Origin: Competibacteraceae bacterium UBA2788
GTDB taxonomy: Bacteria; Pseudomonadota; Gammaproteobacteria; Competibacterales; Competibacteraceae
Reading direction: 5' to 3'
Length of the DNA stretch: 6,483 bases
Assembly: GCA_002352185.1 (NCBI GenBank)
Contig: DEHY01000065.1
Span: 16,265 to 22,747 of the forward strand
Shown: in pieces, positions 1 through 5,873 of the stretch
Layout of the letters: each line of letters starts with the position of its first letter
Position numbering within the stretch: position 1 is the stretch's first letter
Made by a program: the position numbers and the translations under genes
The notes under the pieces: model-generated
The model's database searches: none
Seen by the model: only the letters and a program-made list of their open reading frames with translations
Told to the model about the DNA's origin: nothing

Positions 1-627
1 GCCGGTTTCATTACCGGACTGTATGTAGTGATTGTGCCGCTGCTCGGCTTGCTATGGGGACATCGAACCCCCTGGAGTACGTGGGCTGGCGCGGCGCTGG
101 CGGTGGCTGGCCTCTATCTGCTGACCCTTTCCGATGATTCAACCTTGGCTTATGGCGATGGGCTGGTACTCATTGGCGCGCTGTTCTGGGCCTGCCATGT
201 GCTGGTGATTGGCTGGTTATCCGGGCGACATGTCGAGCCGGTGCTGCTGGCCTGTCTGCAATTTATCGTTTGCGCGGCATTGAGTCTGGTCGTAGCGGCC
301 GTCGCCGAGCCCATCAGCCTGGACGGGCTGCGGGCGGCGGGGTTGCCGATCCTGTACGGAGGTCTGCTGTCGGTCGGAGTTGCCTACACTTTGCAGGTGG
401 TGGCCCAGCGCGACACCCCGCCAGCCCATGCTGCGATCATCCTCAGCCTGGAAACCGTATTTGCGGCGCTCGGCGGCGGGTGGCTGCTGCATGAAACCCT
501 GTCGGGACGCGGGATCGCGGGTTGCGCGCTGATGTTTGCCGGCATGTTGCTGTCACAACTGGGCATCAATAGGGCGCAGCCGCAAATTCCGGTGGAGCCG
601 GTTGTGAACGCGGATGATGGGGCGTGA
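1..627 (+). CDS. DMT-family (EamA) transporter, 3' part
   Basis: The reading frame is open from base 1 with no start codon in sight, so the gene begins upstream of the window and the GTG at 28 is probably internal. The visible 208 residues are very hydrophobic, with about six to seven membrane segments, and begin with AGFITGLYVVIVPLLGLLWG, a stretch typical of the end of the first EamA repeat. The second EamA repeat follows, with SVGVAYTLQVVAQRDTPPAHAAII and SLETVFAALGGGWLLHETLS, the usual signature of the last helices, and then a short hydrophilic tail. EamA proteins are about 300 residues, so roughly the last two thirds is present. The family exports or imports metabolites, amino acids or drugs through the inner membrane; the substrate cannot be told. 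No clear terminator follows the stop, and the next gene starts about 95 bases later. Confidence 0.88.
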   Translation, partial: AGFITGLYVVIVPLLGLLWGHRTPWSTWAGAALAVAGLYLLTLSDDSTLAYGDGLVLIGALFWACHVLVIGWLSGRHVEPVLLACLQFIVCAALSLVVAAVAEPISLDGLRAAGLPILYGGLLSVGVAYTLQVVAQRDTPPAHAAIILSLETVFAALGGGWLLHETLSGRGIAGCALMFAGMLLSQLGINRAQPQIPVEPVVNADDGA

Positions 628-671
628 CGCTGAATTTTGGGATTGTCGGCGCTTCGGCCCGTCAAGCGTTC

Positions 672-680
672 TGCTAAAAT
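672..680 (+). promoter_or_regulatory. Candidate extended -10 promoter for the EAL/HDOD gene
   Basis: TGCTAAAAT is a TGN extended -10 with a TAAAAT hexamer, the best promoter-like sequence in the 95-base gap between the transporter stop and the HDOD start. No good -35 lies 17 bases upstream (CTTCGG at 652-657 is weak), which is tolerable for an extended -10. Transcription would begin near 687, giving a leader of about 35 bases. The call is by eye only. Confidence 0.4.
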
Positions 681-712
681 ACCAGGGCGTCCAACCTTTA
701 TTAACTGAGATC

Positions 713-717
713 GGGAG
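713..717 (+). promoter_or_regulatory. Ribosome binding site that decides the HDOD start
   Basis: GGGAG lies 5 bases before the ATG at 723. The alternative in-frame GTG at 717 overlaps this purine run and would leave it without a ribosome binding site, so the ATG is preferred. Confidence 0.6.
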
Positions 718-722
718 TGGCC

Positions 723-1937
723 ATGAAGGAAATCTACCTGGGACGCCAGCCGATTTATGATGCGAATTTCCGGTTGGAAGGTTATGAGCTGTCTTATCAT
801 CCCACCGATGCCGAAAATACCGGTCTGCTCGATAGCGAAATATCCAGTTCGCAAGTGCTGTTCGACACCCTGGCTGAGGTTGGACTGGAGCGGCTGGTCG
901 GTTCCGGCAAGGCGTTTTTGAGCGCCGCACGCGAACTGATCGTGCAGGGATATTTGCAGCACACCATCGCTTCCTCACCACAAATGGTGTTCCAGGTAAC
1001 CACCGATATCATGGTGGATGCGCCCTTGATAGACGCGCTGCGTGCGCTACGCCAGCAGGGCCACCATTTTCTGCTGGATAACTACACCGACAACGAAGCC
1101 TACCAGGCGTTGCTGGATGTCGCCGAATATGCACGGATCGATATGTTGACCACTCCGGCTTCGGAGGCGCACCGGATCATCACCCGGCTGAAACAGCGAG
1201 GCGTAGCCCTGATCGCCGGCGGTATCGAAGATCAGGAAATTCTGGAATCGTGTCAGGCGCTGCGTTTCAACTTCTTTCAGGGACGTCATTTTTCCCAGCC
1301 CCGCCTGCTCAAGTTCAAAGGCATTTCCACCAATCATCTGACGGTTCTGCGTCTGATTAGCGCACTAAATCAGCCCGACGTCGACATGAGAACCATCGAA
1401 TCGGTGATCGCTCAGGACGTTTCTCTGAGCTATAAATTGCTACGCTACATCAATTCAGCCTACTTCAACCTGTCGCGGCGCATCGATTCCATCCAGCGCG
1501 CTGTAACCCTGCTGGGTTTGCGCAATATCCGTTCCTGGGCCACCCTGCGTTCGATGTCCGCCATGGACAATACCCGCGACGATTTACAGACCATTGCCCT
1601 GGTTCGCGGCAAGATGTGCGAAGCGCTGGCGGCGCAGTTGGGGTTAAAACAGCGCGACACGGGCTTCACTGTAGGTTTGTTGTCGGTACTGGATCTGGTC
1701 GCGCAGGCCCCAATGTCTGATGTGCTGGCGACGCTGCCGCTGGATGATGAAATCAACGCGGCCTTATTGCGCCATGAGGGACTGTTGGGCAAGGTTCTGG
1801 CGTGTACTCTCGCCTACGAGCAATGTGATTGGGCCACATTGACGGCGCTGGGATTGGATGCCGAGCAGGTCAACGAGGTTTATCTGACGGCTTTAGCAGA
1901 TGCCTATAAGTCCAGTTATGAACTGCTGCATGATTGA
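723..1937 (+). CDS. EAL/HDOD domain signalling protein (YuxH-like)
   Basis: The 404-residue product has the two-part layout of the YuxH/COG3434 family: an N-terminal EAL-like domain (about residues 3-195) and a C-terminal HDOD domain (about 200-395). The EAL half keeps the fold markers RQPIYD, GYEL (E22) and FFQGRHFSQP. The catalytic metal-site motifs are changed: the usual DDFG reads LLDNYTD (D119, N120), and the AEGVE motif reads AGGIE, losing a glutamate. It is therefore probably not a working cyclic-di-GMP phosphodiesterase, as is common in this family. The HDOD half shows LRLISALNQPDVDM, SLSYKLLRYINSAYF and RAVTLLGLRNIRSWATL, then FTVGLLSVLDL, and has no HD metal pair. Relatives such as Vibrio CdgJ affect motility; the role here is inferred to be a cytoplasmic signalling scaffold. 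The gene appears to stand alone, with its own candidate promoter and a convergent neighbour downstream. Confidence 0.9.
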   Translation: MKEIYLGRQPIYDANFRLEGYELSYHPTDAENTGLLDSEISSSQVLFDTLAEVGLERLVGSGKAFLSAARELIVQGYLQHTIASSPQMVFQVTTDIMVDAPLIDALRALRQQGHHFLLDNYTDNEAYQALLDVAEYARIDMLTTPASEAHRIITRLKQRGVALIAGGIEDQEILESCQALRFNFFQGRHFSQPRLLKFKGISTNHLTVLRLISALNQPDVDMRTIESVIAQDVSLSYKLLRYINSAYFNLSRRIDSIQRAVTLLGLRNIRSWATLRSMSAMDNTRDDLQTIALVRGKMCEALAAQLGLKQRDTGFTVGLLSVLDLVAQAPMSDVLATLPLDDEINAALLRHEGLLGKVLACTLAYEQCDWATLTALGLDAEQVNEVYLTALADAYKSSYELLHD

Positions 1938-1942
1938 TCGGG

Positions 1943-2176
1943 TCATTGCTCAGTGCGGTGCGCCAGGTCGTCAAGGCTCCCAATCCCGCTCGCACTGTTT
2001 TCCTTGTGTGCTGGATCGATTGTCAAATCGGCTGCATTGGGATTAGCGTCCGGCGCGTTCTCCTGCTGTTCCTGGTACCAACACTGGTAGCACAGTCGCA
2101 GATAGTCCTGATTCACAAAGCCGGCCGGTGGGCCAAACTGTCCACACCGGTCACAAATCAGGTAGCTGCTGACCAT
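1943..2176 (-). CDS. Small zinc-ribbon-like protein of unknown function
   Basis: This 77-residue soluble protein carries two CxxC pairs, C8-D-R-C11 and C29-Y-Q-C32, separated by 17 residues. This spacing is typical of a small zinc ribbon or rubredoxin-like knuckle. The second half is acidic and asparagine/alanine-rich and probably disordered. I do not recognise a named family. The frame is open further upstream (to a start at 2218), but the ATG at 2176 has a full AAGGAGG Shine-Dalgarno 8 bases ahead, so I take that start. The gene converges with the EAL/HDOD gene: the stop codons are 5 bases apart and no hairpin terminator is visible between them. That it is a real gene rests on the strong ribosome binding site and the paired cysteines. 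Zinc binding is inferred. Confidence 0.72.
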   Translation of the reverse strand: MVSSYLICDRCGQFGPPAGFVNQDYLRLCYQCWYQEQQENAPDANPNAADLTIDPAHKENSASGIGSLDDLAHRTEQ

Positions 2177-2184
2177 TTTACTTT

Positions 2185-2191
2185 CCTCCTT
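2185..2191 (-). promoter_or_regulatory. Strong Shine-Dalgarno for the zinc-ribbon gene
   Basis: The plus strand reads CCTCCTT, i.e. AAGGAGG on the minus strand, 8 bases before the ATG at 2176. It is the best ribosome binding site in the window and fixes the start at the second methionine of the open frame. Confidence 0.75.
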
Positions 2192-2226
2192 GTTTAGAAC
2201 GTCATAAGACCCACCCAACCGTCTCT

Positions 2227-2243
2227 GCCCGGATTCTCCGGGC
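2227..2243. repeat. Perfect 6-bp hairpin, 5-base loop
   Basis: GCCCGG (2227-2232) pairs with CCGGGC (2238-2243) around the loop ATTCT. It lies in the presumed leader or promoter region of the minus-strand zinc-ribbon gene. No T run follows on either strand, so it is not a classic intrinsic terminator. Confidence 0.5.
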
Positions 2244-2297
2244 TGGGTACTTCCCTAAATGGGTTTGGCTCAATCGGCGACGCTTCCGCCACTCGAA

Positions 2298-2410
2298 TAT
2301 AGCAACCCTAAGCCGGTTGTGGATGTAGCACGGGCATCCTGCCCGTGATGAGTTGACGGGCAGGATGCCCATGCTACGACAAATTCCACAACTCAAACAG
2401 GATTGCTATA
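2298..2410. mobile_element. MITE-like element with TATAGCAA terminal inverted repeats
   Basis: A 113-base segment begins TATAGCAACCCT and ends AGGATTGCTATA. The ends are inverted copies over 12 bases with one mismatch. It contains no transposase frame and its interior is itself palindromic, which fits a miniature inverted-repeat transposable element. If the outermost TA on each side is a duplicated target, as in IS630/Tc1-mariner elements, the element proper is about 2300-2408. Assignment to that superfamily is inference from the TA ends alone; no second copy is present in this window to compare. Confidence 0.5.
2325..2377. repeat. 22-bp near-perfect hairpin made of two smaller hairpins
   Basis: Arms 2325-2346 and 2356-2377 pair over 22 bases with one mismatch around a 9-base loop (GATGAGTTG). 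Each arm can also fold alone: CGGGC-ATCCT-GCCCG in the left arm and GGGC-AGGAT-GCCC in the right. The DNA can thus form one tall stem or two short ones. The outer ends read GTAGC and GCTAC, a design seen in REP-like interspersed repeats of proteobacteria. Confidence 0.7.
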
Positions 2411-2459
2411 GGAGCGCCACGGCATTCGCCGGCAAACCCATCAGTTGCTGTCCGTCCGC

Positions 2460-2484
2460 GCCAGTCTGCACTGCAACGACTGGC
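2460..2484. repeat. 7-bp stem-loop
   Basis: GCCAGTC (2460-2466) pairs perfectly with GACTGGC (2478-2484) around an 11-base loop. A further pair, CCGTCCG (2452-2458) with CGGACGG (2501-2507), could enclose it with an uneven internal loop. It may be part of a structured leader of the downstream operon, but the pairing is short and could be chance in GC-rich DNA. Confidence 0.35.
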
Positions 2485-2577
2485 CGCAGCGTCTGGATCA
2501 CGGACGGCGACTTAAACGATTGCCGAGGACGCAGTTTTCCACTAGCTTTACACAATCTGAAAAAATATTCATGGCGA

Positions 2578-2597
2578 CGCCGGTGGCAAGACCGGCG
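2578..2597. repeat. 7-bp hairpin ahead of the operon, REP-like
   Basis: CGCCGGT (2578-2584) pairs with ACCGGCG (2591-2597) around GGCAAG. It is followed by CTAC, so its right side reads GGCGCTAC, close to the GCTAC end of the larger palindrome at 2377. It may be another member of the same interspersed repeat type. It lies about 65 bases before the DUF6489-like start and has no T run. Confidence 0.45.
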
Positions 2598-2662
2598 CTA
2601 CTTCTGCCATCCTTGCAATGCACCGGCAATCCTGCCGCCCCGAAGCATGAGGAAACATCTTA

Positions 2663-2983
2663 ATGAAAGTTAATGTCAGCGTTGAGGCCACCGCCCAGGA
2701 AATGCGCGAGTTTCTGGGGCTGCCCAACGTACAGCCTCTGCACGACGATATCCTGAAAACCATGCGCGACAGTGTGCAGCGCGGCGTGATCAACCTCGAT
2801 GCGCTGAATATGTTTAAACCGCTGCTGCCGGCTCAGTTCCATTCAATGGAGATGGTGCAGAAATTCTGGGAAGCGTTCGCCAAGGCCGGCGGAGCCAGCA
2901 AGGATGGAGCAGAGCGGAAGACCGATTCGCCAGACGAGCCTGATTCGGCTGGAGTGCGCAACGGCGCTGAAAAATCAGCATAA
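2663..2983 (+). CDS. DUF6489-like small protein
   Basis: The 106-residue soluble product starts MKVNVSVEATAQEMREFLGLPNVQ, i.e. a short beta strand, then a helix ending in FLGLP with 'VQPLHDDILKTMRD'. The layout matches proteins annotated as DUF6489, in which a xEARxFLGLPDVxP-like stretch is followed by an amphipathic helix and a 'W/F-PLLP' segment (here MFKPLLPAQFHSMEMVQKFWEAF, about residues 50-72). The last 30 or so residues are charged and of low complexity, probably a flexible tail. No membrane segment or signal peptide is seen. The function of the family is unknown. The ATG has GAGG (2649-2652) 10 bases upstream. It is the first gene of a likely operon, 43 bases before the receiver gene. 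Family recognition is from memory of the motif, not a search. Confidence 0.72.
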   Translation: MKVNVSVEATAQEMREFLGLPNVQPLHDDILKTMRDSVQRGVINLDALNMFKPLLPAQFHSMEMVQKFWEAFAKAGGASKDGAERKTDSPDEPDSAGVRNGAEKSA

Positions 2984-3026
2984 TACCCGCCTGAGTGAGA
3001 ACGCCTGACAACCGGAGGGAACGGAT

Positions 3027-3401
3027 ATGGCGAACAAGATTCTGGTGGTGGACGATGAACCCAATATCGTCCTGTCCCTGGAATTTCTGATGAAACAGGC
3101 AGGGTTTCAGGTGCGCACCGCCTCCGATGGGGAGGCGGCGCTGGCGGCTATCGCAGCCGAACCCCCCGATCTGGTGCTGCTCGACGTCATGATGCCGCGC
3201 AAGAATGGCTACGAAGTGTGCCAGGCCATTCGCGCCAATCCAGAATGGAAAGGCACCCGGATCATCATGCTGACCGCCAAGGGCCGCGAGGTTGAACGGG
3301 AAAAAGGCTTGGCGCTCGGCGCGGACGATTACATCACCAAGCCGTTCTCAACCCAGGAAGTGGTGGAGCGGGTCCGCGAGCTGCTGGCGGAAGCCGACTG
3401 A
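3027..3401 (+). CDS. Stand-alone CheY-like response regulator
   Basis: The 124 residues form a complete receiver domain and nothing else. The acidic pocket is D9-D10, the phospho-acceptor is D53 in LVLLDVMMP, the switch threonine is T83 in IIMLTAKG, the aromatic switch is Y102 and the conserved lysine is K105 in DDYITKPF. All phosphorylation residues are present, so it should accept a phosphoryl group. With no DNA-binding or enzyme output it must act through protein contacts or pass the phosphoryl group on. The ATG has a strong GGAGG 8 bases upstream (3014-3018). It ends 6 bases before the PAS/exonuclease gene, so the two are surely co-transcribed. The likely kinase partner is the symporter-type sensor at 5873, because the adjacent kinase-like protein lacks its own histidine. 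Confidence 0.95.
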   Translation: MANKILVVDDEPNIVLSLEFLMKQAGFQVRTASDGEAALAAIAAEPPDLVLLDVMMPRKNGYEVCQAIRANPEWKGTRIIMLTAKGREVEREKGLALGADDYITKPFSTQEVVERVRELLAEAD

Positions 3402-3407
3402 CCCGCC

Positions 3408-5504
3408 ATGAACTACCGGCGGAAGCTCTGGCTGCTCTGGCTGATTCCAGTCGGTTTGGCCCTTTCTTTCCTGATTGGGCTGGGCTGGCTGGTGTCCCAG
3501 ACGGCGCCGGACCCCGACCAGCGCGACCCGATCTTGCTGTGGCTGGCGCTGGCGGCGTTCGCTATTGTCGGCGGAATCACAGCGGTTTGGGCCCTGCTCG
3601 ACTGGCGTTGCTTCATTCCGCTCGGGGTGCTGGCGCGAAGCGCCCAGATCATCACCCGCAGCAATCCCGGTTATGCCGTGGAATTGCCGCGCCAACACTG
3701 GCTGGGATTTTTCCCCACCCGGTTGCAGGAACTGGGCGAAGCCTTGCACAAGGCCCGGCGCGAAGTCGCTGCCGCCACCGCCATCGGCACCCGCGAGATT
3801 GAAGAGCAGAAGGCGTGGCTGGAAACCGTGCTGCGCGAGTTGTCCGAAGGCGTATTGGTCTGTGATAGCGAAGCGCGCATCCTGCTTTACAATCCGGCGG
3901 CAGCGAAACTGCTGCCCAATCGCGAGGCGCTGGGGCTGGGCCGTTCGCTCTATGAGTTGTGGACCCGTGCGCCCATTGAGAACACCCTGCAATTGCTGAG
4001 CTACCGCCAGCAGACCCCTAACGACGGCAAGCCGGTCAGCGACGCCGAATTCGTCTGCGCCACCGTAGATGACGAAACCATGTTTCACTGCCGGATGAGC
4101 CTGTTGCCCGACACTGCTGAACGGGCGTCCACCTTCGTCATCACCTTCCGCGACGTGACCCGGCAGGTTGACCGCTCCCTGCTCAAGACCCGCACCGAGG
4201 ATTTGCGCCAGCCGCTGGCCAACCTGCGGGCGGCGGCGGAAACCGTCATGCATTTCGCCGATATGGATGAGGCGCAGCGCCATGCGTTTCAGCGGGTGGT
4301 CGTCGAGGAGAGCGAGCTTCTTAGCCGGCGGTTGCAGCAGATGACGCTTGAACTGCGCCACTTGTACGCCAACAGTTGGCCGATGAACGATGTGTATTCC
4401 ACCGATCTGATCGGGAGCGTCATCCACCATCTGCAACAGCAGGACGGCTTGCGCGTCACCATGATCGGGATGCCGCTGTGGCTGAATGTGGATAACCACT
4501 CGATCATGCTGTTGCTGGAGTACCTGATCGAGCAACTCCACGCTGATGCGATCAGCAACACCTTCGAGATTGAATGTCTGTTGGGCAACCGGCGGATTTA
4601 CATGGATATCCTCTGGCCCGGCAAGCCGGTGCCTGCGGATCGGCTGGAAGGCTGGCTGAACGAGCATGTGCGGGATCTGGTGGGCGCGACCACGGTGGGC
4701 GAAGTGTTGCGACGACATAACAGCGACTTGTGGAGCCAATCCCACCGCCGACCGGGCTACGCCCTGCTGCGGTTGCCGCTGCCGGCCTCCGCCCGGCAAT
4801 GGCAGGAGCCGACACAGGAATTGCCGGAGCGACCGGAATTCTACGATTTTGCGCTGGCCGAGCATCGCGAGGAATGGAACGATCTGCTGGATTACCCGCT
4901 GGCGGCGCTCAGCTATGTCGTGTTCGATACCGAAACCACCGGACTGTCCCCCTCCAAGGGCGACGAGATCATCCAGATCGCGGGGGTGCGTATTGTCAAC
5001 CGCCGGGTGCTGGCTGGCGAGAACCTCGACCTGCTGGTCAATCCCGGACGCCCGATTCCCAAGGCGTCAATCCGCTTCCACGGCATCACGGACGAGATGG
5101 TCAAGGATAAGGCCGGCATCACCGTGGCGCTGCCGCAGTTCCGCACCTTTGTCGGCGACGACCGAACCGTTCTGGTGGCGCACAACGCGGCTTTTGATAT
5201 GAAATTCCTCAAGCTCAAGGAGCAGAAAACGGGGATCCGTTTCGGCAACCCGGTATTGGATACCCTGCTGCTGTCCGGTTATCTGCATGATTACACCGAT
5301 GATCACGACCTGGACGCCATCGCCGACCGGCTGGGGGTGGATGTCCATGACCGCCACACCGCACTGGGCGATTCGCTGGCAACGGCGCAGGTGTTTCTCA
5401 AGCTGCTGGATCTGCTGGAAGCACAGGGGATCAGCACTCTCGGTCAGGCGCTGGCGGCCTCCGACAAGATGGTGGAAATCCGCAAAACCCAGGCTCATTT
5501 CTAA
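3408..5504 (+). CDS. Membrane PAS-pseudokinase fused to DEDDh 3'-5' exonuclease
   Basis: The 698-residue protein has membrane helices at about 7-29 and 41-64, a HAMP-like linker at about 68-120, a short coiled region, and a PAS domain at about 136-250 ([29 protein letters not shown]). A histidine-kinase-like core follows at about 255-460. Its H-box reads [11 protein letters not shown], with E264 in place of the phospho-histidine. The N-box region ([17 protein letters not shown]) has no asparagine at the key place, and the DxGxG and GxGxG loops are missing (DILWPGKP; no glycine lid). The end of the ATPase fold is still visible ([13 protein letters not shown]...[10 protein letters not shown]). 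The last 200 residues are a DnaQ-type exonuclease with all DEDDh residues: D507 and E509 in [10 protein letters not shown]597 in [12 protein letters not shown]650 and D655 in [12 protein letters not shown]. It should cut DNA or RNA from the 3' end in the cytoplasm while tethered to the inner membrane; the substrate is unknown. The start is 6 bases after the receiver stop and lacks a good ribosome binding site, suggesting translational coupling. Confidence 0.92.
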   Translation: MNYRRKLWLLWLIPVGLALSFLIGLGWLVSQTAPDPDQRDPILLWLALAAFAIVGGITAVWALLDWRCFIPLGVLARSAQIITRSNPGYAVELPRQHWLGFFPTRLQELGEALHKARREVAAATAIGTREIEEQKAWLETVLRELSEGVLVCDSEARILLYNPAAAKLLPNREALGLGRSLYELWTRAPIENTLQLLSYRQQTPNDGKPVSDAEFVCATVDDETMFHCRMSLLPDTAERASTFVITFRDVTRQVDRSLLKTRTEDLRQPLANLRAAAETVMHFADMDEAQRHAFQRVVVEESELLSRRLQQMTLELRHLYANSWPMNDVYSTDLIGSVIHHLQQQDGLRVTMIGMPLWLNVDNHSIMLLLEYLIEQLHADAISNTFEIECLLGNRRIYMDILWPGKPVPADRLEGWLNEHVRDLVGATTVGEVLRRHNSDLWSQSHRRPGYALLRLPLPASARQWQEPTQELPERPEFYDFALAEHREEWNDLLDYPLAALSYVVFDTETTGLSPSKGDEIIQIAGVRIVNRRVLAGENLDLLVNPGRPIPKASIRFHGITDEMVKDKAGITVALPQFRTFVGDDRTVLVAHNAAFDMKFLKLKEQKTGIRFGNPVLDTLLLSGYLHDYTDDHDLDAIADRLGVDVHDRHTALGDSLATAQVFLKLLDLLEAQGISTLGQALAASDKMVEIRKTQAHF

Positions 5505-5561
5505 CCAGGCGCCCCGGACAATCACAAGAATTACTCCTACCGTCTACTGCGTTCTCAAACC

Positions 5562-5873
5562 ATGCGCCAACAATCGAAGGAATCCATCGTTATTCTGTTC
5601 ATCAGCGCAGTGCTGGCGCTGAACTACCCCTTCCTGGATCTCTTCGATCAGGCGTGGATGCCCTTCGGTATCCCAGTGCTGTATTTGTACCTGTACCTGC
5701 TCTGGCTGGCGATCATCGTGCTGTTAATCATCGTCGTGGAGCGCTCGGAGATCCGTGAGCCGGGCGAACGGGGCGCGCCGGAACACTCCACGCCCGCCGC
5801 AGCGCTGGACCATGCGCCACGGGTGGACGCTGTTACCAGGACGGACGGCGCCAATTCAGCGGAGTCCCCCTGA
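5562..5873 (+). CDS. Small two-helix membrane protein, companion of the sensor
   Basis: The 103-residue product has two membrane segments, about residues 8-28 and 36-60, with NYPFLDLF and PFGIPVLYLYLYLLW between and within them, then VVERSE and a hydrophilic, alanine/proline-rich cytoplasmic tail. The F-GIP-LY-Y-LW pattern recalls the small DUF3311/DUF4212-type partners encoded next to sodium:solute symporters; this resemblance is by eye. Its stop overlaps the start of the symporter-type sensor by one base (TGATG), so the two are translationally coupled and probably interact in the membrane. No clear ribosome binding site precedes the ATG, and no other in-frame ATG or GTG lies in the 57-base gap after the exonuclease stop. 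A longer product from a rare start cannot be excluded. Confidence 0.75.
   Translation: MRQQSKESIVILFISAVLALNYPFLDLFDQAWMPFGIPVLYLYLYLLWLAIIVLLIIVVERSEIREPGERGAPEHSTPAAALDHAPRVDAVTRTDGANSAESP

Larger units (their letters stand above)
2259..2441. repeat. Nested inverted repeats (long imperfect palindrome)
   Basis: Four inverted-repeat pairs share nearly one centre (2350-2354). The outermost is ATGGGTTTG (2259-2267) with CAAACCCAT (2433-2441). Next is TATAGCAA (2298-2305) with TTGCTATA (2403-2410), then GTTGTGGA (2316-2323) with TCCACAAC (2385-2392). Innermost is a 22-bp arm (2325-2346 with 2356-2377) with one mismatch. The stretches between pairs are unequal, so the whole would fold as a long stem with internal loops. 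It may be a mobile element, a structured RNA, or both. Confidence 0.65.
2177..2662. other. Repeat-rich intergenic region without a convincing gene
   Basis: These 486 bases separate the minus-strand zinc-ribbon gene from the plus-strand operon, so promoters for both divergent units should lie here. I found no convincing -35/-10 pair. An A/T-rich patch at about 2547-2571 (TTTACA followed by AAAAAATATT) has too short a spacer to be a standard sigma-70 site. The region is dominated by inverted repeats listed separately: a hairpin at 2227-2243, the nested palindrome at 2259-2441, and stem-loops at 2460-2484 and 2578-2597. The open frames crossing it have no family-like sequence, lack good ribosome binding sites and run through the repeats. 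Confidence 0.7.

Noticed and set aside
28..627. GTG at 28 as the true start of the transporter
   Set aside because: The frame is open to base 1 and the upstream residues continue a typical EamA helix; a start here would remove most of the first repeat.
2202..2396. Minus-strand open frame of 64 codons across the MITE-like element
   Set aside because: Made mostly of repeat sequence; no ribosome binding site or family-like sequence seen.
2547..2571. TTTACA and TATTCA/AATATT as a sigma-70 promoter for the operon
   Set aside because: The spacer is only 11-13 bases, too short for a standard promoter; left as an A/T-rich patch.
2578..2597. Hairpin as an intrinsic terminator
   Set aside because: No T run follows on either strand, and no gene ends just before it.
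2353..2673. Plus-strand open frame of 106 codons before the DUF6489-like gene
   Set aside because: It starts inside the loop of the palindrome, with a non-ATG start and no ribosome binding site, runs through repeat DNA, overlaps the next gene and has no recognisable sequence.
3348..4865. Long minus-strand open frame (505 codons) opposite the PAS/exonuclease gene
   Set aside because: It mirrors a well-supported gene with recognisable domains on the plus strand. Its product is glutamine/arginine-rich with no recognisable domain, as expected for the antisense of GC-rich coding DNA.
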